A stretch of DNA of 64,000 nt from Brienomyrus brachyistius (GCF_023856365.1 NC_064548.1:682001-746000); one strand, 5' to 3'; shown: positions 18,612 through 29,685, counted from the stretch's first letter. The notes: generated by a model not told the origin, from the letters alone. Numbers and translations: made by a program.

Positions 18612-18683
18612 GGTTCCATGGTGTAATGGTTAGCTCTCTGGGCTCTGAATCCAGCGATCCGAGTTCAAATCTCGGTGGGACCT
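18612..18683 (+). tRNA. tRNA-Gln-CTG: tRNA-Gln (CTG), D-stem variant
   Basis: Unit 14; A24T gives a T-T mismatch in the D stem (TAGCTC). Confidence 0.87.
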
Positions 18684-18780
18684 GTCATGGGCTCAGTTTT
18701 GCGCCCCAAGGCACACTCTTGCCCAAAAACGTTTCTTTTGCACTTTTTGCATGTGGTGTAGCCGACCTTTTCTGCCGCTT

Positions 18781-18854
18781 GGCCGGTTAGCTCAGCTGGT
18801 TAGAGCGTGGTGCTAATAACGCCAAGGTCATGGGTTCGATCCCCATACGGGCCA
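18781..18854 (+). tRNA. tRNA-Ile-AAT: tRNA-Ile (AAT)
   Basis: Unit 14; identical to the unit 1 copy. Confidence 0.97.
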
Positions 18855-19369
18855 CGCTTTCTCTTTCTCCCGGTGGTCGGAGTGCTTGGAGATCAGAGGT
18901 AGGGAAAATGAAAGTGTCCGACGTGATTATAAGAACACAGTCGTGCCAGATTCACCTGCGTCGTGGTGAGAAAAAGAAATGGAGGATACACGCATTTCTC
19001 TTAGCTGACAATTCTGCAGCAAGTGGACTGGCAAAGTGTACGTCTACATACACAATTTGCTCAAAGAGCGTAGTAGTACTTGAAGAAAAATCCAACCCGC
19101 ACTGTAAAACCATGCTGCCTTCTGGTGTTGTTTACAAGTATCTGATGGAACGAACTTTTTTGGAGGCATTTATTGGAAAAGTCGACGGAGTTGTCAAGCA
19201 TCCCGAAGCAGCACTTCCACTAGAAGGTCCCAGAGTTCTTGTGCTTCAAGCACTTCAATTTATAAATACTCCGTTGATCTTAACAGTTGTGTGAAATGAG
19301 CTGTCATCACTTCGTTTTTGCTTTAGCAATTTTTCCACTCTTTCGGCGGAAAGCCGGTCTCGTGTGTTT

Positions 19370-19440
19370 GCATGGGTGGTTCAGTGGTAGAATTCTCGCC
19401 TGCCACGCGGGAGGCCCGGGTTCGATTCCCGGCCAATGCA
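19370..19440 (+). tRNA. tRNA-Gly-GCC: tRNA-Gly (GCC)
   Basis: Unit 14; identical to the unit 1 copy. Confidence 0.96.
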
Positions 19441-19875
19441 AAGCGGCTCTTTTAATAACTGTACACTCAGCGCTGAACTCCAGCTAATTCAGTCTTATCT
19501 CAAGACAGGTACTCCACATTTCCGCTCAACCCCTGGCAAGCGGAGCCCTGAGGCTGGCTCATTACAGTTCCCCTAGCTAAAAACTACACAGAGGCATCTC
19601 AGCTTCACACTTCTGACCGCCTTCTTGCCCATCCTTGCATCTGTGCACTTTCTCACACATTCCACTGTCTGACATATTGTCTTTGTTGAGCAACAGTCTC
19701 GTGTTAGCTTGAGAAGAGCCTCTCACCTGACTCGTGTACCGTACTATGGCTTAAAATCGGACACTTCTCATAGCTTGCTGCTGCTCCAGGTTGACATTCA
19801 CTGCATGTGGCTCAGGTGGGGAGATGGGCTCCAAAGAAAGAGGCAGAAAACGGAAAGAGTGGAGCTCACGGTTGT

Positions 19876-19948
19876 GCCGGAATAGCTCAGTTGGGCGAGC
19901 GTTAGACTGAAGATCTAAAGGTCCCTGGTTCAATCCCGGGTTCTGGCA
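19876..19948 (+). tRNA. tRNA-Phe-GAA: tRNA-Phe (GAA), D-loop variant
   Basis: Unit 15; A21C (TTGGGCGAGC) at a conserved D-loop position. Found only in units with the Gln deletion. Confidence 0.88.
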
Positions 19949-20003
19949 GCACGTGACGTGAGTCTTGGAGCTTGTCTCCGCCTTGGGCTGCGATGTACCC
20001 GCT

Positions 20004-20068
20004 GGTTCCCTGGTGTAATGGTTAGCGCTCTGAATCCAGCGATCCGAGTTCAAATCTCGGTGGGACCT
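20004..20068 (+). pseudogene. tRNA-Gln pseudogene with 7-nt internal deletion
   Basis: Unit 15. Only 65 nt: TTAGCGCTCTGAATCC replaces the 23-nt stretch, removing the 3' end of the D stem and the 5' strand of the anticodon stem, so no anticodon arm can form. A7C also affects the acceptor end. The T arm and B box are intact, so it may still bind TFIIIC. Confidence 0.92.
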
Positions 20069-20165
20069 GTCATGGGCTCAGTTTTGCGCCCCAAGGCGCA
20101 CTCTTGCCCAAAAACGTTTCTTTTGCACTTTTTGCATGTGGTGTAGCCGACCTTTTCTGCCGCTT

Positions 20166-20239
20166 GGCCGGTTAGCTCAGCTGGTTAGAGCGTGGTGCTA
20201 ATAACGCCAAGGTCATGGGTTCGATCCCCATACGGGCCA
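20166..20239 (+). tRNA. tRNA-Ile-AAT: tRNA-Ile (AAT)
   Basis: Unit 15; identical to the unit 1 copy; an extra G lies downstream near 20261. Confidence 0.97.
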
Positions 20240-20755
20240 CGCTTTCTCTTTCTCCCGGGTGGTCGGAGTGCTTGGAGATCAGAGGTAGGGAAAATGAAAG
20301 TGTCCGACGTGATGATAAGAACACAGTCGTGCCAGATTCACCTGCGTCGTGGTGAGAAAAAGAAATGGAGGATACACGCATTTCTCTTAGCTGACAATTC
20401 TGCAGCAAGTGGACTGGCAAAGTCTACGTCTACATACACAATTTGCTCAAAGAGCGTAGTAGTTCTTGAAGAAAAATCCAACCCGCACTGTAAAACCATG
20501 CTGCCTTCTGGTGTTGTTTACAAGTTTCTGATGGAACGAGCTTTTTTGGAGGCATTTATTGGAAAAGTCGACGGAGTTGTCAAGCATCCCGAAGCAGCAC
20601 TTCCACTAGAAGGTCCCAGAGTTCTTGTGCTTCAAGCACTTCAATTTATAAATACTCCGTTGATCTTAACAGTTGTGTGAAATGAGCTGTCATCACTCCG
20701 TTTTTGCTTTAGCAATTTTTCCGGTCTTTCGGCGGAAAGCCGGTCTCGTGTGTTT

Positions 20756-20826
20756 GCATTGGTGGTTCAGTGGTAGAATTCTCGCCTGCCATGCGGTAGG
20801 CCCGGGTTCGTTTCCCAGCCAATGCA
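20756..20826 (+). tRNA. tRNA-Gly-GCC: tRNA-Gly (GCC), decayed
   Basis: Unit 15. The acceptor is fully paired (GCATTGG/CCAATGC), but there are changes in the anticodon arm (CATGCGGT), T loop (TTCGTTT, losing A58) and T stem (CCCAG). Probably non-functional. Confidence 0.7.
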
Positions 20827-21261
20827 AAGCGGCTCTTTTAATAACTGTACACTCAGCGCTGAACTCCAGCTAATTCAGTCTTATCTCAAGACAGGTACTC
20901 CACATTTCCGCTCAACCCCTGGCAAGCGGAGCCCTTAGGCTGGCTCATTACAGTTCCCCTAGCTAAAAACTACACAGAGGCATCTCAGCTTCACACTTCT
21001 GACCGCCTTCTTGCCCATCCTTGCATCTGTGCACTTTCTCACACATTCCACTGTCTGACATATTGTCTTTGTTGAGCCACAGTCTCGTGTTAGCTTGAGA
21101 AGAGCCTCTCACCTGACTCGTGTACCGTACTATGGCTTAAAATCGGACACTTCTCATAGCTTGCTGCTGCTCCAGGTTGACATTCACTGCATGTGGCTCA
21201 GGTGGGGAGATGGGCTCCAAAGAAAGAGGCAGAAAACGGCAAGAGTGGAGCTCACGGTTGT

Positions 21262-21334
21262 GCCGGAATAGCTCAGTTGGGAGAGCGTTAGACTGAAGAG
21301 CTAAAGGTCCCTGGTTCAATCCCGGGTTCAGGCA
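21262..21334 (+). tRNA. tRNA-Phe-GAA: tRNA-Phe (GAA), stem-mutated
   Basis: Unit 16; T39G mispairs the last anticodon-stem pair (TTAGA/GCTAA) and T69A mispairs the acceptor (TTCAGGC). Same as unit 23. Likely impaired. Confidence 0.78.
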
Positions 21335-21389
21335 GCACGTGACGTGAGTCTTGGAGCTCGTCTCCGCCTTGGGCTGCGATGTACCCGCT

Positions 21390-21461
21390 GGTTCCATGGT
21401 GTAATGGTTAGCACTCTGGGCTCTGAATCCAGCGATCCGAGTTCAAATCTCGGTGGGACCT
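21390..21461 (+). tRNA. tRNA-Gln-CTG: tRNA-Gln (CTG)
   Basis: Unit 16; identical to the unit 1 copy. Confidence 0.97.
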
Positions 21462-21558
21462 GTCATGGGCGCAGTTTTGCGCCCCAAGGCGCACTCTTGC
21501 CCAAAAACGTTTCTTTTGCACTTTTTGCATGTGGTGTAGCCGACCTTTTCTGCCGCTT

Positions 21559-21632
21559 GGCCGGTTAGCTCAGCTGGTTAGAGCGTGGTGCTAATAACGC
21601 CAAGGTCATGGGTTCGATCCCCATACGGGCCA
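21559..21632 (+). tRNA. tRNA-Ile-AAT: tRNA-Ile (AAT)
   Basis: Unit 16; identical to the unit 1 copy. Confidence 0.97.
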
Positions 21633-22147
21633 CGCTTTCTCTTTCTCCCGGTGGTCGGAGTGCTTGGAGATCAGAGGTAGGGAAAATGAAAGTGTCCGAC
21701 GTGATGATAAGAACACAGTCGTGCCAGATTCACCTGCGTCGTGGTGAGAAAAAGAAATGGAGGATACACGCATTTCTCTTAGCTGACAATTCTGCAGCAA
21801 GTGGACTGGCAAAGTGTACGTATACATACACAATTTGCTCAAAGAGCGTAGTAGTTCTTGAAGAAAAATCCAACCTGCACTGTAAAACCATGCTGCCTTC
21901 TGGTGTTGTTTACAAGTTTCTGATGGAACGAGCTTTTTTGGAGGCATTTATTGGAAAAGTCGACGGAGTTGTCAAGCATCCCGAAGCAGCACTTCCACTA
22001 GAAGGTCCCAGAGTTCTTGTGCTTCAAGCACTTCAATTTATAAATACTCCGTTGATCTTAACAGTTGTGTGAAATGAGCTGTCATCACTCCGTTTTTGCT
22101 TTAGCAATTTTTCCGGTCTTTCGGCGGAAAGCCGGTCTCGTGTGTTT

Positions 22148-22218
22148 GCATGGGTGGTTCAGTGGTAGAATTCTCGCCTGCCACGCGGGAGGCCCGGGTT
22201 CGATTCCCGGCCAATGCA
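22148..22218 (+). tRNA. tRNA-Gly-GCC: tRNA-Gly (GCC)
   Basis: Unit 16; identical to the unit 1 copy. Confidence 0.96.
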
Positions 22219-22653
22219 AAGCCGCTCTTTTAATAACTGTACACTCAGCGCTGAACTCCAGCTAATTCAGTCTTATCTCAAGACAGGTACTCCACATTTC
22301 CGCTCAACCCCTGGCAAGCGGAGCCCTGAGGCTGGCTCATTACAGTTCCCCTAGCTAAAAACTACACAGAGGCATCTCAGCTTCACACTTCTGACCGCCT
22401 TCTTGCCCATCCTTGCATCTGTGCACTTTCTCACACATTCCACTGTCTGACATATTGTCTTTGTTGAGCAACAGTCTCGTGTTAGCTTGAGAAGAGCCTC
22501 TCACCTGACTCATGTACCGTACTATGGCTTAAAATCGGACACTTCTCATAGCTTGCTGCTGCTCCAGGTTGACATTCACTGCATGTGGCTCAGGTGGGGA
22601 GATGGGCTCCAAAGAAAGAGGCAGAAAACGGCAAGAGTGGCGCTCACGGTTGT

Positions 22654-22726
22654 GCCGGAATAGCTCAGTTGGGAGAACGTTAGACTGAAGATCTAAAGGT
22701 CCCTGGTTCAATCCCGGGTTCTGGCA
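22654..22726 (+). tRNA. tRNA-Phe-GAA: tRNA-Phe (GAA), D-stem variant
   Basis: Unit 17; G24A breaks the C11-G24 pair (GAGAACG). Confidence 0.85.
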
Positions 22727-22781
22727 GCACGTGACGTGAGTCTTGGAGCTCGTCTCCGCCTTGGGCTGCGATGTACCCGCT

Positions 22782-22853
22782 GGTTCCATGGTGTAATGGT
22801 TAGCTCTCTGGGCTCTGAATCCAGCGATCCGAGTTCAAATCTCGGTGGGACCT
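22782..22853 (+). tRNA. tRNA-Gln-CTG: tRNA-Gln (CTG), D-stem variant
   Basis: Unit 17; A24T as in unit 14. Confidence 0.87.
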
Positions 22854-22950
22854 GTCATGGGCTCAGTTTTGCGCCCCAAGGCGCACTCTTGCCCAAAAAC
22901 GTTTCTTTTGCACTTTTTGCATGTGGTGTAGCCGACCTTTTCTGCCGCTT

Positions 22951-23024
22951 GGCCGGTTAGCTCAGCTGGTTAGAGCGTGGTGCTAATAACGCCAAGGTCA
23001 TGGGTTCGATCCCCATACGGGCCA
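22951..23024 (+). tRNA. tRNA-Ile-AAT: tRNA-Ile (AAT)
   Basis: Unit 17; identical to the unit 1 copy. Confidence 0.97.
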
Positions 23025-23539
23025 CGCTTTCTCTTTCTCCCGGTGGTCGGAGTGCTTGGAGATCAGAGGTAGGGAAAATGAAAGTGTCCGATGTGATTAT
23101 AAGAACACAGTCGTGCCAGATTCACCTGCGTCGTGGTGAGAAAAAGAAATGGAGGATACACGCATTTCTCTTAGCTGACAATTCTGCAGCAAGTGGACTG
23201 GCAAAGTGTACGTCTACATACACAATTTGCTCAAAGAGCGTAGTAGTTCGTGAAGAAAAATCCAACCCGCACTGTAAAACCATGCTGCCTTCTGGTGTTG
23301 TTTACAACTTTCTGATGGAACGAGCTTTTTTGGAGGCATTTATTGGAAAAGTCGACGGAGTTGTCAAGCATCCCGAAGCAGCACTTGCACTAGAAGTTCC
23401 CAGAGTTCTTGTGCTTCAAGCACTTAAATTTATAAATACTCCGTTGATCTTAACAGTTGTGTGAAATGAGCTGTCATCTCTCCGTTTTTGCTTTAGCAAT
23501 TTTTCCGGTCTTTCGGCAGAAAGCCGGTCTCGTGTGTTT

Positions 23540-23610
23540 GCATGGGTGGTTCAGTGGTAGAATTCTCGCCTGCCACGTGGGAGGCCCGGGTTCGATTCCC
23601 GGCCAATGCA
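23540..23610 (+). tRNA. tRNA-Gly-GCC: tRNA-Gly (GCC)
   Basis: Unit 17; C40T makes a G-T wobble in the anticodon stem (ACGTGGG). Confidence 0.95.
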
Positions 23611-24045
23611 AAGCGGCTCTTTTAATAACTGTACACTCAGCGCTGAACTCCAGCTAATTCAGTCTTATCTCAAGACAGGTACTCCACATTTCCGCTCAAC
23701 CCCTGGCAAGCGGAGCCCTGAGGCTGGCTCATTACAGTTCCCCTAGCTAAAAACTACACAGAGGCATCTCAGCTTCACACTTCTGACCGCCTTCTTGCCC
23801 ATCCTTGCATCTGTGCACTTTCTCACACATTCCACTGTCTGACATATTGTCTTTGTTGAGCAACAGTCTCGTGTTAGCTTGAGAAGAGCCTCTCACCTGA
23901 CTCTTGTACCGTACTATGGCTTAAAATCGGACACTTCTCATAGCTTGCTGCTGCTCCAGGTTGACATTCACTGCATGTGGCTCAGGTGGGGAGATGGGCT
24001 CCAAAGAAAGAGGCAGAAAACGGCAAGAGTGGCGCTCACGGTTGT

Positions 24046-24118
24046 GCCGGAATAGCTCAGTTGGGAGAACGTTAGACTGAAGATCTAAAGGTCCCTGGTT
24101 CAATCCCGGGTTCTGGCA
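24046..24118 (+). tRNA. tRNA-Phe-GAA: tRNA-Phe (GAA), D-stem variant
   Basis: Unit 18; G24A. Confidence 0.85.
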
Positions 24119-24173
24119 GCACGTGACGTGAGTCTTGGAGCTCGTCTCCGCCTTGGGCTGCGATGTACCCGCT

Positions 24174-24245
24174 GGTTCCATGGTGTAATGGTTAGCTCTC
24201 TGGGCTCTGAATCCAGCGATCCGAGTTCAAATCTCGGTGGGACCT
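24174..24245 (+). tRNA. tRNA-Gln-CTG: tRNA-Gln (CTG), D-stem variant
   Basis: Unit 18; A24T. Confidence 0.87.
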
Positions 24246-24342
24246 GTCATGGGCTCAGTTTTGCGCCCCAAGGCGCACTCTTGCCCAAAAACGTTTCTTT
24301 TGCACTTTTTGCATGTGGTGTAGCCGACCTTTTCTGCCGCTT

Positions 24343-24416
24343 GGCCGGTTAGCTCAGCTGGTTAGAGCGTGGTGCTAATAACGCCAAGGTCATGGGTTCG
24401 ATCCCCATACGGGCCA
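24343..24416 (+). tRNA. tRNA-Ile-AAT: tRNA-Ile (AAT)
   Basis: Unit 18; identical to the unit 1 copy. Confidence 0.97.
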
Positions 24417-24931
24417 CGCTTTCTCTTTCTCCCGGTGGTCGGAGTGCTTGGAGATCAGAGGTAGGGAAAATGAAAGTGTCCGACGTGATTATAAGAACAC
24501 AGTCGTGCCAGATTCACCTGCGTCGTGGTGAGAAAAAGAAATGGAGGATACACGCATTTCTCTTAGCTGACAATTCTGCAGCAAGTGGACTGGCAAAGTG
24601 TACGTCTACATACACAATTTGCTCAAAGAGCGTAGTAGTTCGTGAAGAAAAATCCAACCCGCACTGTAAAACCATGCTGCCTTCTGGTGTTGTTTACAAC
24701 TTTCTGATGGAACGAGCTTTTTTGGAGGCATTTATTGGAAAAGTCGACGGAGTTGTCAAGCATCCCGAAGCAGCACTTGCACTAGAAGTTCCCAGAGTTC
24801 TTGTGCTTCAAGCACTTCAATTTATAAATACTCCGTTGATCTTAACAGTTGTGTGAAATGAGCTGTCATCTCTCCGTTTTTGCTTTAGCAATTTTTCCGG
24901 TCTTTCGGCAGAAAGCCGGTCTCGTGTGTTT

Positions 24932-25002
24932 GCATGGGTGGTTCACTGGTAGAATTCTCGCCTGCCACGTGGGAGGCCCGGGTTCGATTCCCGGCCAATG
25001 CA
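24932..25002 (+). tRNA. tRNA-Gly-GCC: tRNA-Gly (GCC)
   Basis: Unit 18; G15C in the D loop (TTCACTGG, also in the A box) and C40T. Same as unit 25. Confidence 0.88.
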
Positions 25003-25437
25003 AAGCGGCTCTTTTAATAACTGTACACTCAGCGCTGAACTCCAGCTAATTCAGTCTTATCTCAAGACAGGTACTCCACATTTCCGCTCAACCCCTGGCA
25101 AGCGGAGCCCTGAGGCTGGCTCATTACAGTTCCCCTAGCTAAAAACTACACAGAGGCATCTCAGCTTCACACTTCTGACCGCCTTCTTGCCCATCCTTGC
25201 ATCTGTGCACTTTCTCACACATTCCACTGTCTGACATATTGTCTTTGTTGAGCAACAGTCTCGTGTTAGCTTGAGAAGAGCCTCTCACCTGACTCGTGTA
25301 CCGTACTATGGCTTAAAATCGGACACTTCTCATAGCTTGCTGCTGCTCCAGGTTGACATTCACTGCATGTGGCTCAGGTGGGGAGATGGGCTCCAAAGAA
25401 AGAGGCAGAAAACGGCAAGAGTGGAGCTCACGCTTGT

Positions 25438-25510
25438 GCCGGAATAGCTCAGTTGGGAGAGCGTTAGACTGAAGATCTAAAAGTCCCTGGTTCAATCCCG
25501 GGTTCTGGCA
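25438..25510 (+). tRNA. tRNA-Phe-GAA: tRNA-Phe (GAA)
   Basis: Unit 19; one G to A in the variable loop (TAAAAGTCC). Confidence 0.94.
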
Positions 25511-25565
25511 GCACGTGACGTGAGTCTTGGAGCTCGTCTCCGCCTTGGGCTGCGATGTACCCGCT

Positions 25566-25637
25566 GGTTCCATGGTGTAATGGTTAGCACTCTGGGCTCT
25601 GAATCCAGCGATCCGAGTTCAAATCTCGGTGGGACCT
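25566..25637 (+). tRNA. tRNA-Gln-CTG: tRNA-Gln (CTG)
   Basis: Unit 19; identical to the unit 1 copy. Confidence 0.97.
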
Positions 25638-25734
25638 GTCATGGGCTCAGTTTTGCGCCCCAAGGCGCACTCTTGCCCAAAAACGTTTCTTTTGCACTTT
25701 TTGCATGTGGTGTAGCCGACATTTTCTGCCGCTT

Positions 25735-25808
25735 GGCCGGTTAGCTCAGCTGGTTAGAGCGTGGTGCTAATAACGCCAAGGTCATGGGTTCGATCCCCAT
25801 ACGGGCCA
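25735..25808 (+). tRNA. tRNA-Ile-AAT: tRNA-Ile (AAT)
   Basis: Unit 19; identical to the unit 1 copy. Confidence 0.97.
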
Positions 25809-26323
25809 CGCTTTCTCTTTCTCCCGGTGGTCGGAGTGCTTGGAGATCAGAGGTAAGGAAAATGAAAGTGTCCGACGTGATTATAAGAACACAGTCGTGC
25901 CAGATTCACCTGCGTCGTGGTGAGAAAAAGAAATGGAGGATACACGCATTTCTCTTAGCTGACAATTCTGCAGCAAGTGGACTGGCAAAGTGTACGTCTA
26001 CATACACAATTTGCTCAAAGAGCGTAGTAGTACTTGAAGAAAAATCCAACCCGCACTGTAAAACCATGCTGCCTTCTGGTGTTGTTTACAAGTTTCTGAT
26101 GGAACGAGCTTTTTTGGAGGCATTTATTGGAAAAGTCGACGGAGTTGTCAAGCATCCCGAAGCAGCACTTCCACTAGAAGGTCCCAGAGTTCTTGTGCTT
26201 CAAGCACTTCAATTTATAAATACTCCGTTGATCTTAACAGTTGTGTGAAATGAGCTGTCATCTCTCCGTTTTTGCTTTAGCAATTTTTCCGGTCTTTCGG
26301 CAGAAAGCCGGTCTCGTGTGTTT

Positions 26324-26394
26324 GCATGGGTGGTTCAGTGGTAGAATTCTCGCCTGCCACGTGGGAGGCCCGGGTTCGATTCCCGGCCAATGCA
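26324..26394 (+). tRNA. tRNA-Gly-GCC: tRNA-Gly (GCC)
   Basis: Unit 19; C40T. Confidence 0.95.
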
Positions 26395-26829
26395 AAGCGG
26401 CTCTTTTAATAACTGTACACTCAGCGCTGAACTCCAGCTAATTCAGTCTTATCTCAAGACAGGTACTCCACATTTCCGCTCAACCCCTGGCAAGCGGAGC
26501 CCTGAGGCTGGCTCATTACAGTTCCCCTAGCTAAAAACTACACAGAGGCATCTCAGCTTCACACTTCTGACCGCCTTCTTGCCCATCCTTGCATCTGTGC
26601 ACTTTCTCACACATTCCACTGTCTGACATATTGTCTTTGTTGAGCAACAGTCTCGTGTTAGCTTGAGAAGAGCCTCTCACCTGACTCGTGTACCGTACTA
26701 TGGCTTAAAATCGGACACTTCTCATAGCTTGCTGCTGCTCCAGGTTGACATTCACTGCATGTGGCTCAGGTGGGGAGATGGGCTCCAAAGAAAGAGGCAG
26801 AAAACGGCAAGAGTGGAGCTCACGGTTGT

Positions 26830-26902
26830 GCCGGAATAGCTCAGTTGGGAGAGCGTTAGACTGAAGATCTAAAGGTCCCTGGTTCAATCACGGGTTCTGG
26901 CA
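26830..26902 (+). tRNA. tRNA-Phe-GAA: tRNA-Phe (GAA), B-box variant
   Basis: Unit 20; C61A, as in its partner unit 12. Confidence 0.8.
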
Positions 26903-26957
26903 GCACGTGACGTGAGTCTTGGAGCTCGTCTCCGCCATGGGCTGCGATGTACCCGCT

Positions 26958-27029
26958 GGTTCCATGGTGTAATGGTTAGCACTCTGGGCTCTGAATCCAG
27001 CGATCCGAGTTCAAATCTCGGTGGGACCT
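26958..27029 (+). tRNA. tRNA-Gln-CTG: tRNA-Gln (CTG)
   Basis: Unit 20; identical to the unit 1 copy. Confidence 0.97.
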
Positions 27030-27126
27030 GTCATGGACTCAGTTTTGCGCCCCAAGGCGCACTCTTGCCCAAAAACGTTTCTTTTGCACTTTTTGCATGT
27101 GGTGTAGCAGACCTTTTCTGCCGCTT

Positions 27127-27200
27127 GGCCGGTTAGCTCAGCTGGTTAGAGCGTGGTGCTAATAACGCCAAGGTCATGGGTTCGATCCCCATACGGGCCA
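27127..27200 (+). tRNA. tRNA-Ile-AAT: tRNA-Ile (AAT)
   Basis: Unit 20; identical to the unit 1 copy. Confidence 0.97.
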
Positions 27201-27714
27201 CGCTTTCTCTTTCTCCCGGTGGTCGGAGTGCTTGGAGATCAGAGGTAGGGAAAATGAAAGTGTCCGACGTGATGATAAGAACACAGTCGTGCCAGATTCA
27301 ACTGCGTCGTGGTGAGAAAAAGAAATGGAGGATACACGCATTTCTCTTAGCTGAAAATTCTGCAGCAATTGGACTGGCAAAGTGTACGTCAACATACACA
27401 ATTTGCTCAAAGAGCGTAGTAGTTTTTGAAGAAAAATCCAACCCGCACTGTAAAACCATGCTGCCTTCTGGTGTTGTTTACAACTTTCTGATGAAACGAG
27501 CTTTTTTGGAGGCATTTATTGGAAAAGTCGACGGAGTTGTCAAGCATCCCGAAGCAGCACTTCCACTAGAAGGTCCCAGTATCTTGTGCTTCAAGCACTT
27601 CAATTTATAAATACTCCGTTGATCTTAACAGTTGTGTGAAATGAGCTGTCATCACTCCGTTTTTGCTTTAGCAATTTTTCCGGTCTTTCGGCGGAAAGCC
27701 GGTCTCTTGTGTTT

Positions 27715-27785
27715 GCATGGGTGGTTCAGTGGTAGAATTCTCGCCTGCCACGCGGGAGGCCCGGGTTCGATTCCCGGCCAATGCA
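27715..27785 (+). tRNA. tRNA-Gly-GCC: tRNA-Gly (GCC)
   Basis: Unit 20; identical to the unit 1 copy. Confidence 0.96.
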
Positions 27786-28220
27786 AAGCGGCTCTTTTAA
27801 TAACTGTACACTCAGCGCTGAACTCCAGCTAATTCAGTCTTATCTCAAGACAGGTACTCCACATTTCCGCTCAACCCCTGGCAAGCGGAGCCCTGAGGCT
27901 GGCTCATTACAGTTCCCCTAGCTAAAAACTACACAGAGGCATCTCAGCTTCACACTTCTGACCGCCTTCTTGCCCATCCTTGCATCTGTGCACTTTCTCA
28001 CACATTCCACTGTCTGACATATTGTCTTTGTTGAGCAACAGTCTCGTGTTAGCTTGAGAAGAGCCTCTCACCTGACTCGTGTACCGTACTATGGCTTAAA
28101 ATCGGACACTTCTCATAGCTTGCTGCTGCTCCAGGTTGACATTCACTGCATGTGGCTCAGGTGGGGAGATGGGCTCCAAAGAAAGAGGCAGAAAACGGCA
28201 AGAGTGGAGCTCACGGTTGT

Positions 28221-28293
28221 GCCGGAATAGCTCAGTTGGGAGAGCGTTAGACTGAAGATCTAAAGGTCCCTGGTTCAATCCCGGGTTCTGGCA
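28221..28293 (+). tRNA. tRNA-Phe-GAA: tRNA-Phe (GAA)
   Basis: Unit 21; identical to the unit 1 copy. Confidence 0.97.
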
Positions 28294-28348
28294 GCACGTG
28301 ACGTGAGTCTTGGAGCTCGTCTCCGCCTTGGGCTGCGATGTACCCGCT

Positions 28349-28420
28349 GGTTCCATGGTGTAATGGTTAGCACTCTGGGCTCTGAATCCAGCGATCCGAA
28401 TTCAAATCTCGGTGGGACCT
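28349..28420 (+). tRNA. tRNA-Gln-CTG: tRNA-Gln (CTG), T-stem variant
   Basis: Unit 21; G53A. Confidence 0.85.
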
Positions 28421-28517
28421 GTCATGGGCTCAGTTTTGCGCCCCAAGGCACACTCTTGCCCAAAAACGTTTCTTTTGCACTTTTTGCATGTGGTGTAGCC
28501 GACCTTTTCTGCCGCTT

Positions 28518-28591
28518 GGCCGGTTAGCTCAGCTGGTTAGAGCGTGGTGCTAATAACGCCAAGGTCATGGGTTCGATCCCCATACGGGCCA
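28518..28591 (+). tRNA. tRNA-Ile-AAT: tRNA-Ile (AAT)
   Basis: Unit 21; identical to the unit 1 copy. Confidence 0.97.
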
Positions 28592-29106
28592 CGCTTTGTC
28601 TTTCTCCCGGTGGTCGGAGTGCTTGGAGATCAGAGGTAAGGAAAATGAAAGTGTCCGACGTGATTATAAGAACACAGTCGTGCCAGATTCACCTGCGTCG
28701 TGGTGAGAAAAAGAAATGGAGGATACACGCATTTCTCTTAGCTGACAATTCTGCAGCAAGTGGACTGGCAAAGTGTACGTCTACATACACAATTTGCTCA
28801 AAGAGCGTAGTAGTACTTGAAGAAAAATCCAACCCGTACTGTAAAACCATGCTGCCTTCTGGTGTTGTTTACAAGTATCTGATGGAACGAACTTTTTTGG
28901 AGGCATTTATTGGAAAAGTCGACGGAGTTGTCAAGCATCCCGAAGCAGCACTTCCACTAGAAGGTCCCAGAGTTCTTGTGCTTCAAGCACTTCAATTTAT
29001 AAATACTCCATTGATCTTAACAGTTGTGTGAAATGAGCTGTCATCACTCCGTTTTTGCTTTAGCAATTTTTCCACTCTTTCGGCGGAAAGCCGGTCTCGT
29101 GTGTTT

Positions 29107-29177
29107 GCATGGGTGGTTCAGTGGTTGAATTCTCGCCTGCCACGCGGGAGCCCCGGGTTCAATTCCCGGCCAATGCA
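29107..29177 (+). tRNA. tRNA-Gly-GCC: tRNA-Gly (GCC), three changes
   Basis: Unit 21; same three changes as unit 13. Confidence 0.85.
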
Positions 29178-29612
29178 AAGTGGCTCTTTTAATAACTGTA
29201 CACTCAGCGCTGAACTCCAGCTAATTCAGTCTTATCTCAAGACAGGTACTCCACATTTTCGCTCAACCCCTGGCAAGCGGAGCCCTGAGGCTGGCTCATT
29301 ACAGTTCCCCTAGCTAAAAACTACACAGAGGCATCTCAGCTTCACACTTCTGACCGCCTTCTTGCCCATCCTTGCATCTGTGCACTTTCTCACACATTCC
29401 ACTGTCTGACAAATTTTCTGTGTTGAGAAACAGTCTCGTGTTAACTTGAGAAGAGCCTCTCACCTGACTCGTGTACCGTACTATGGCTTAAAATCGGACA
29501 CTTCTCATAGCTTGCTGCTGCTCCAGGTTGACATTCACTGCATGTGGCTCAGGTGGGGAGATGGGCTCCAAAGAAAGAGGCAGAAAACGGCAAGAGCATA
29601 GCTCACGGTTGT

Positions 29613-29685
29613 GCCGGAATAGCTCAGTTGGGAGAGCGTTAGACTGAAGATCTAAAGGTCCCTGGTTCAATCACGGGTTCTGGCA
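29613..29685 (+). tRNA. tRNA-Phe-GAA: tRNA-Phe (GAA), B-box variant
   Basis: Unit 22; C61A. Confidence 0.8.

Larger units (their letters stand above)
15360..26490 (+). repeat. Higher-order block A, first copy (units 12-19)
   Basis: Units 12-14 and 16-19 share private variants with units 20-22 and 23-26. Markers are a 1-bp deletion near 16451 and 27580, a changed stretch near 18281 and 29410 (CAAATTTTCTGTGTTGAGAA), the doubly mutated tRNA-Phe of units 16/23, CTTAAATTT near 23423 and 33166, and G15C in tRNA-Gly of units 18/25. The first three units recur at a shift of 11,129 bp and the last four at 9,743 bp. The difference, 1,386 bp, is exactly the length of unit 15, which has no partner in the second copy. 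Confidence 0.9.
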
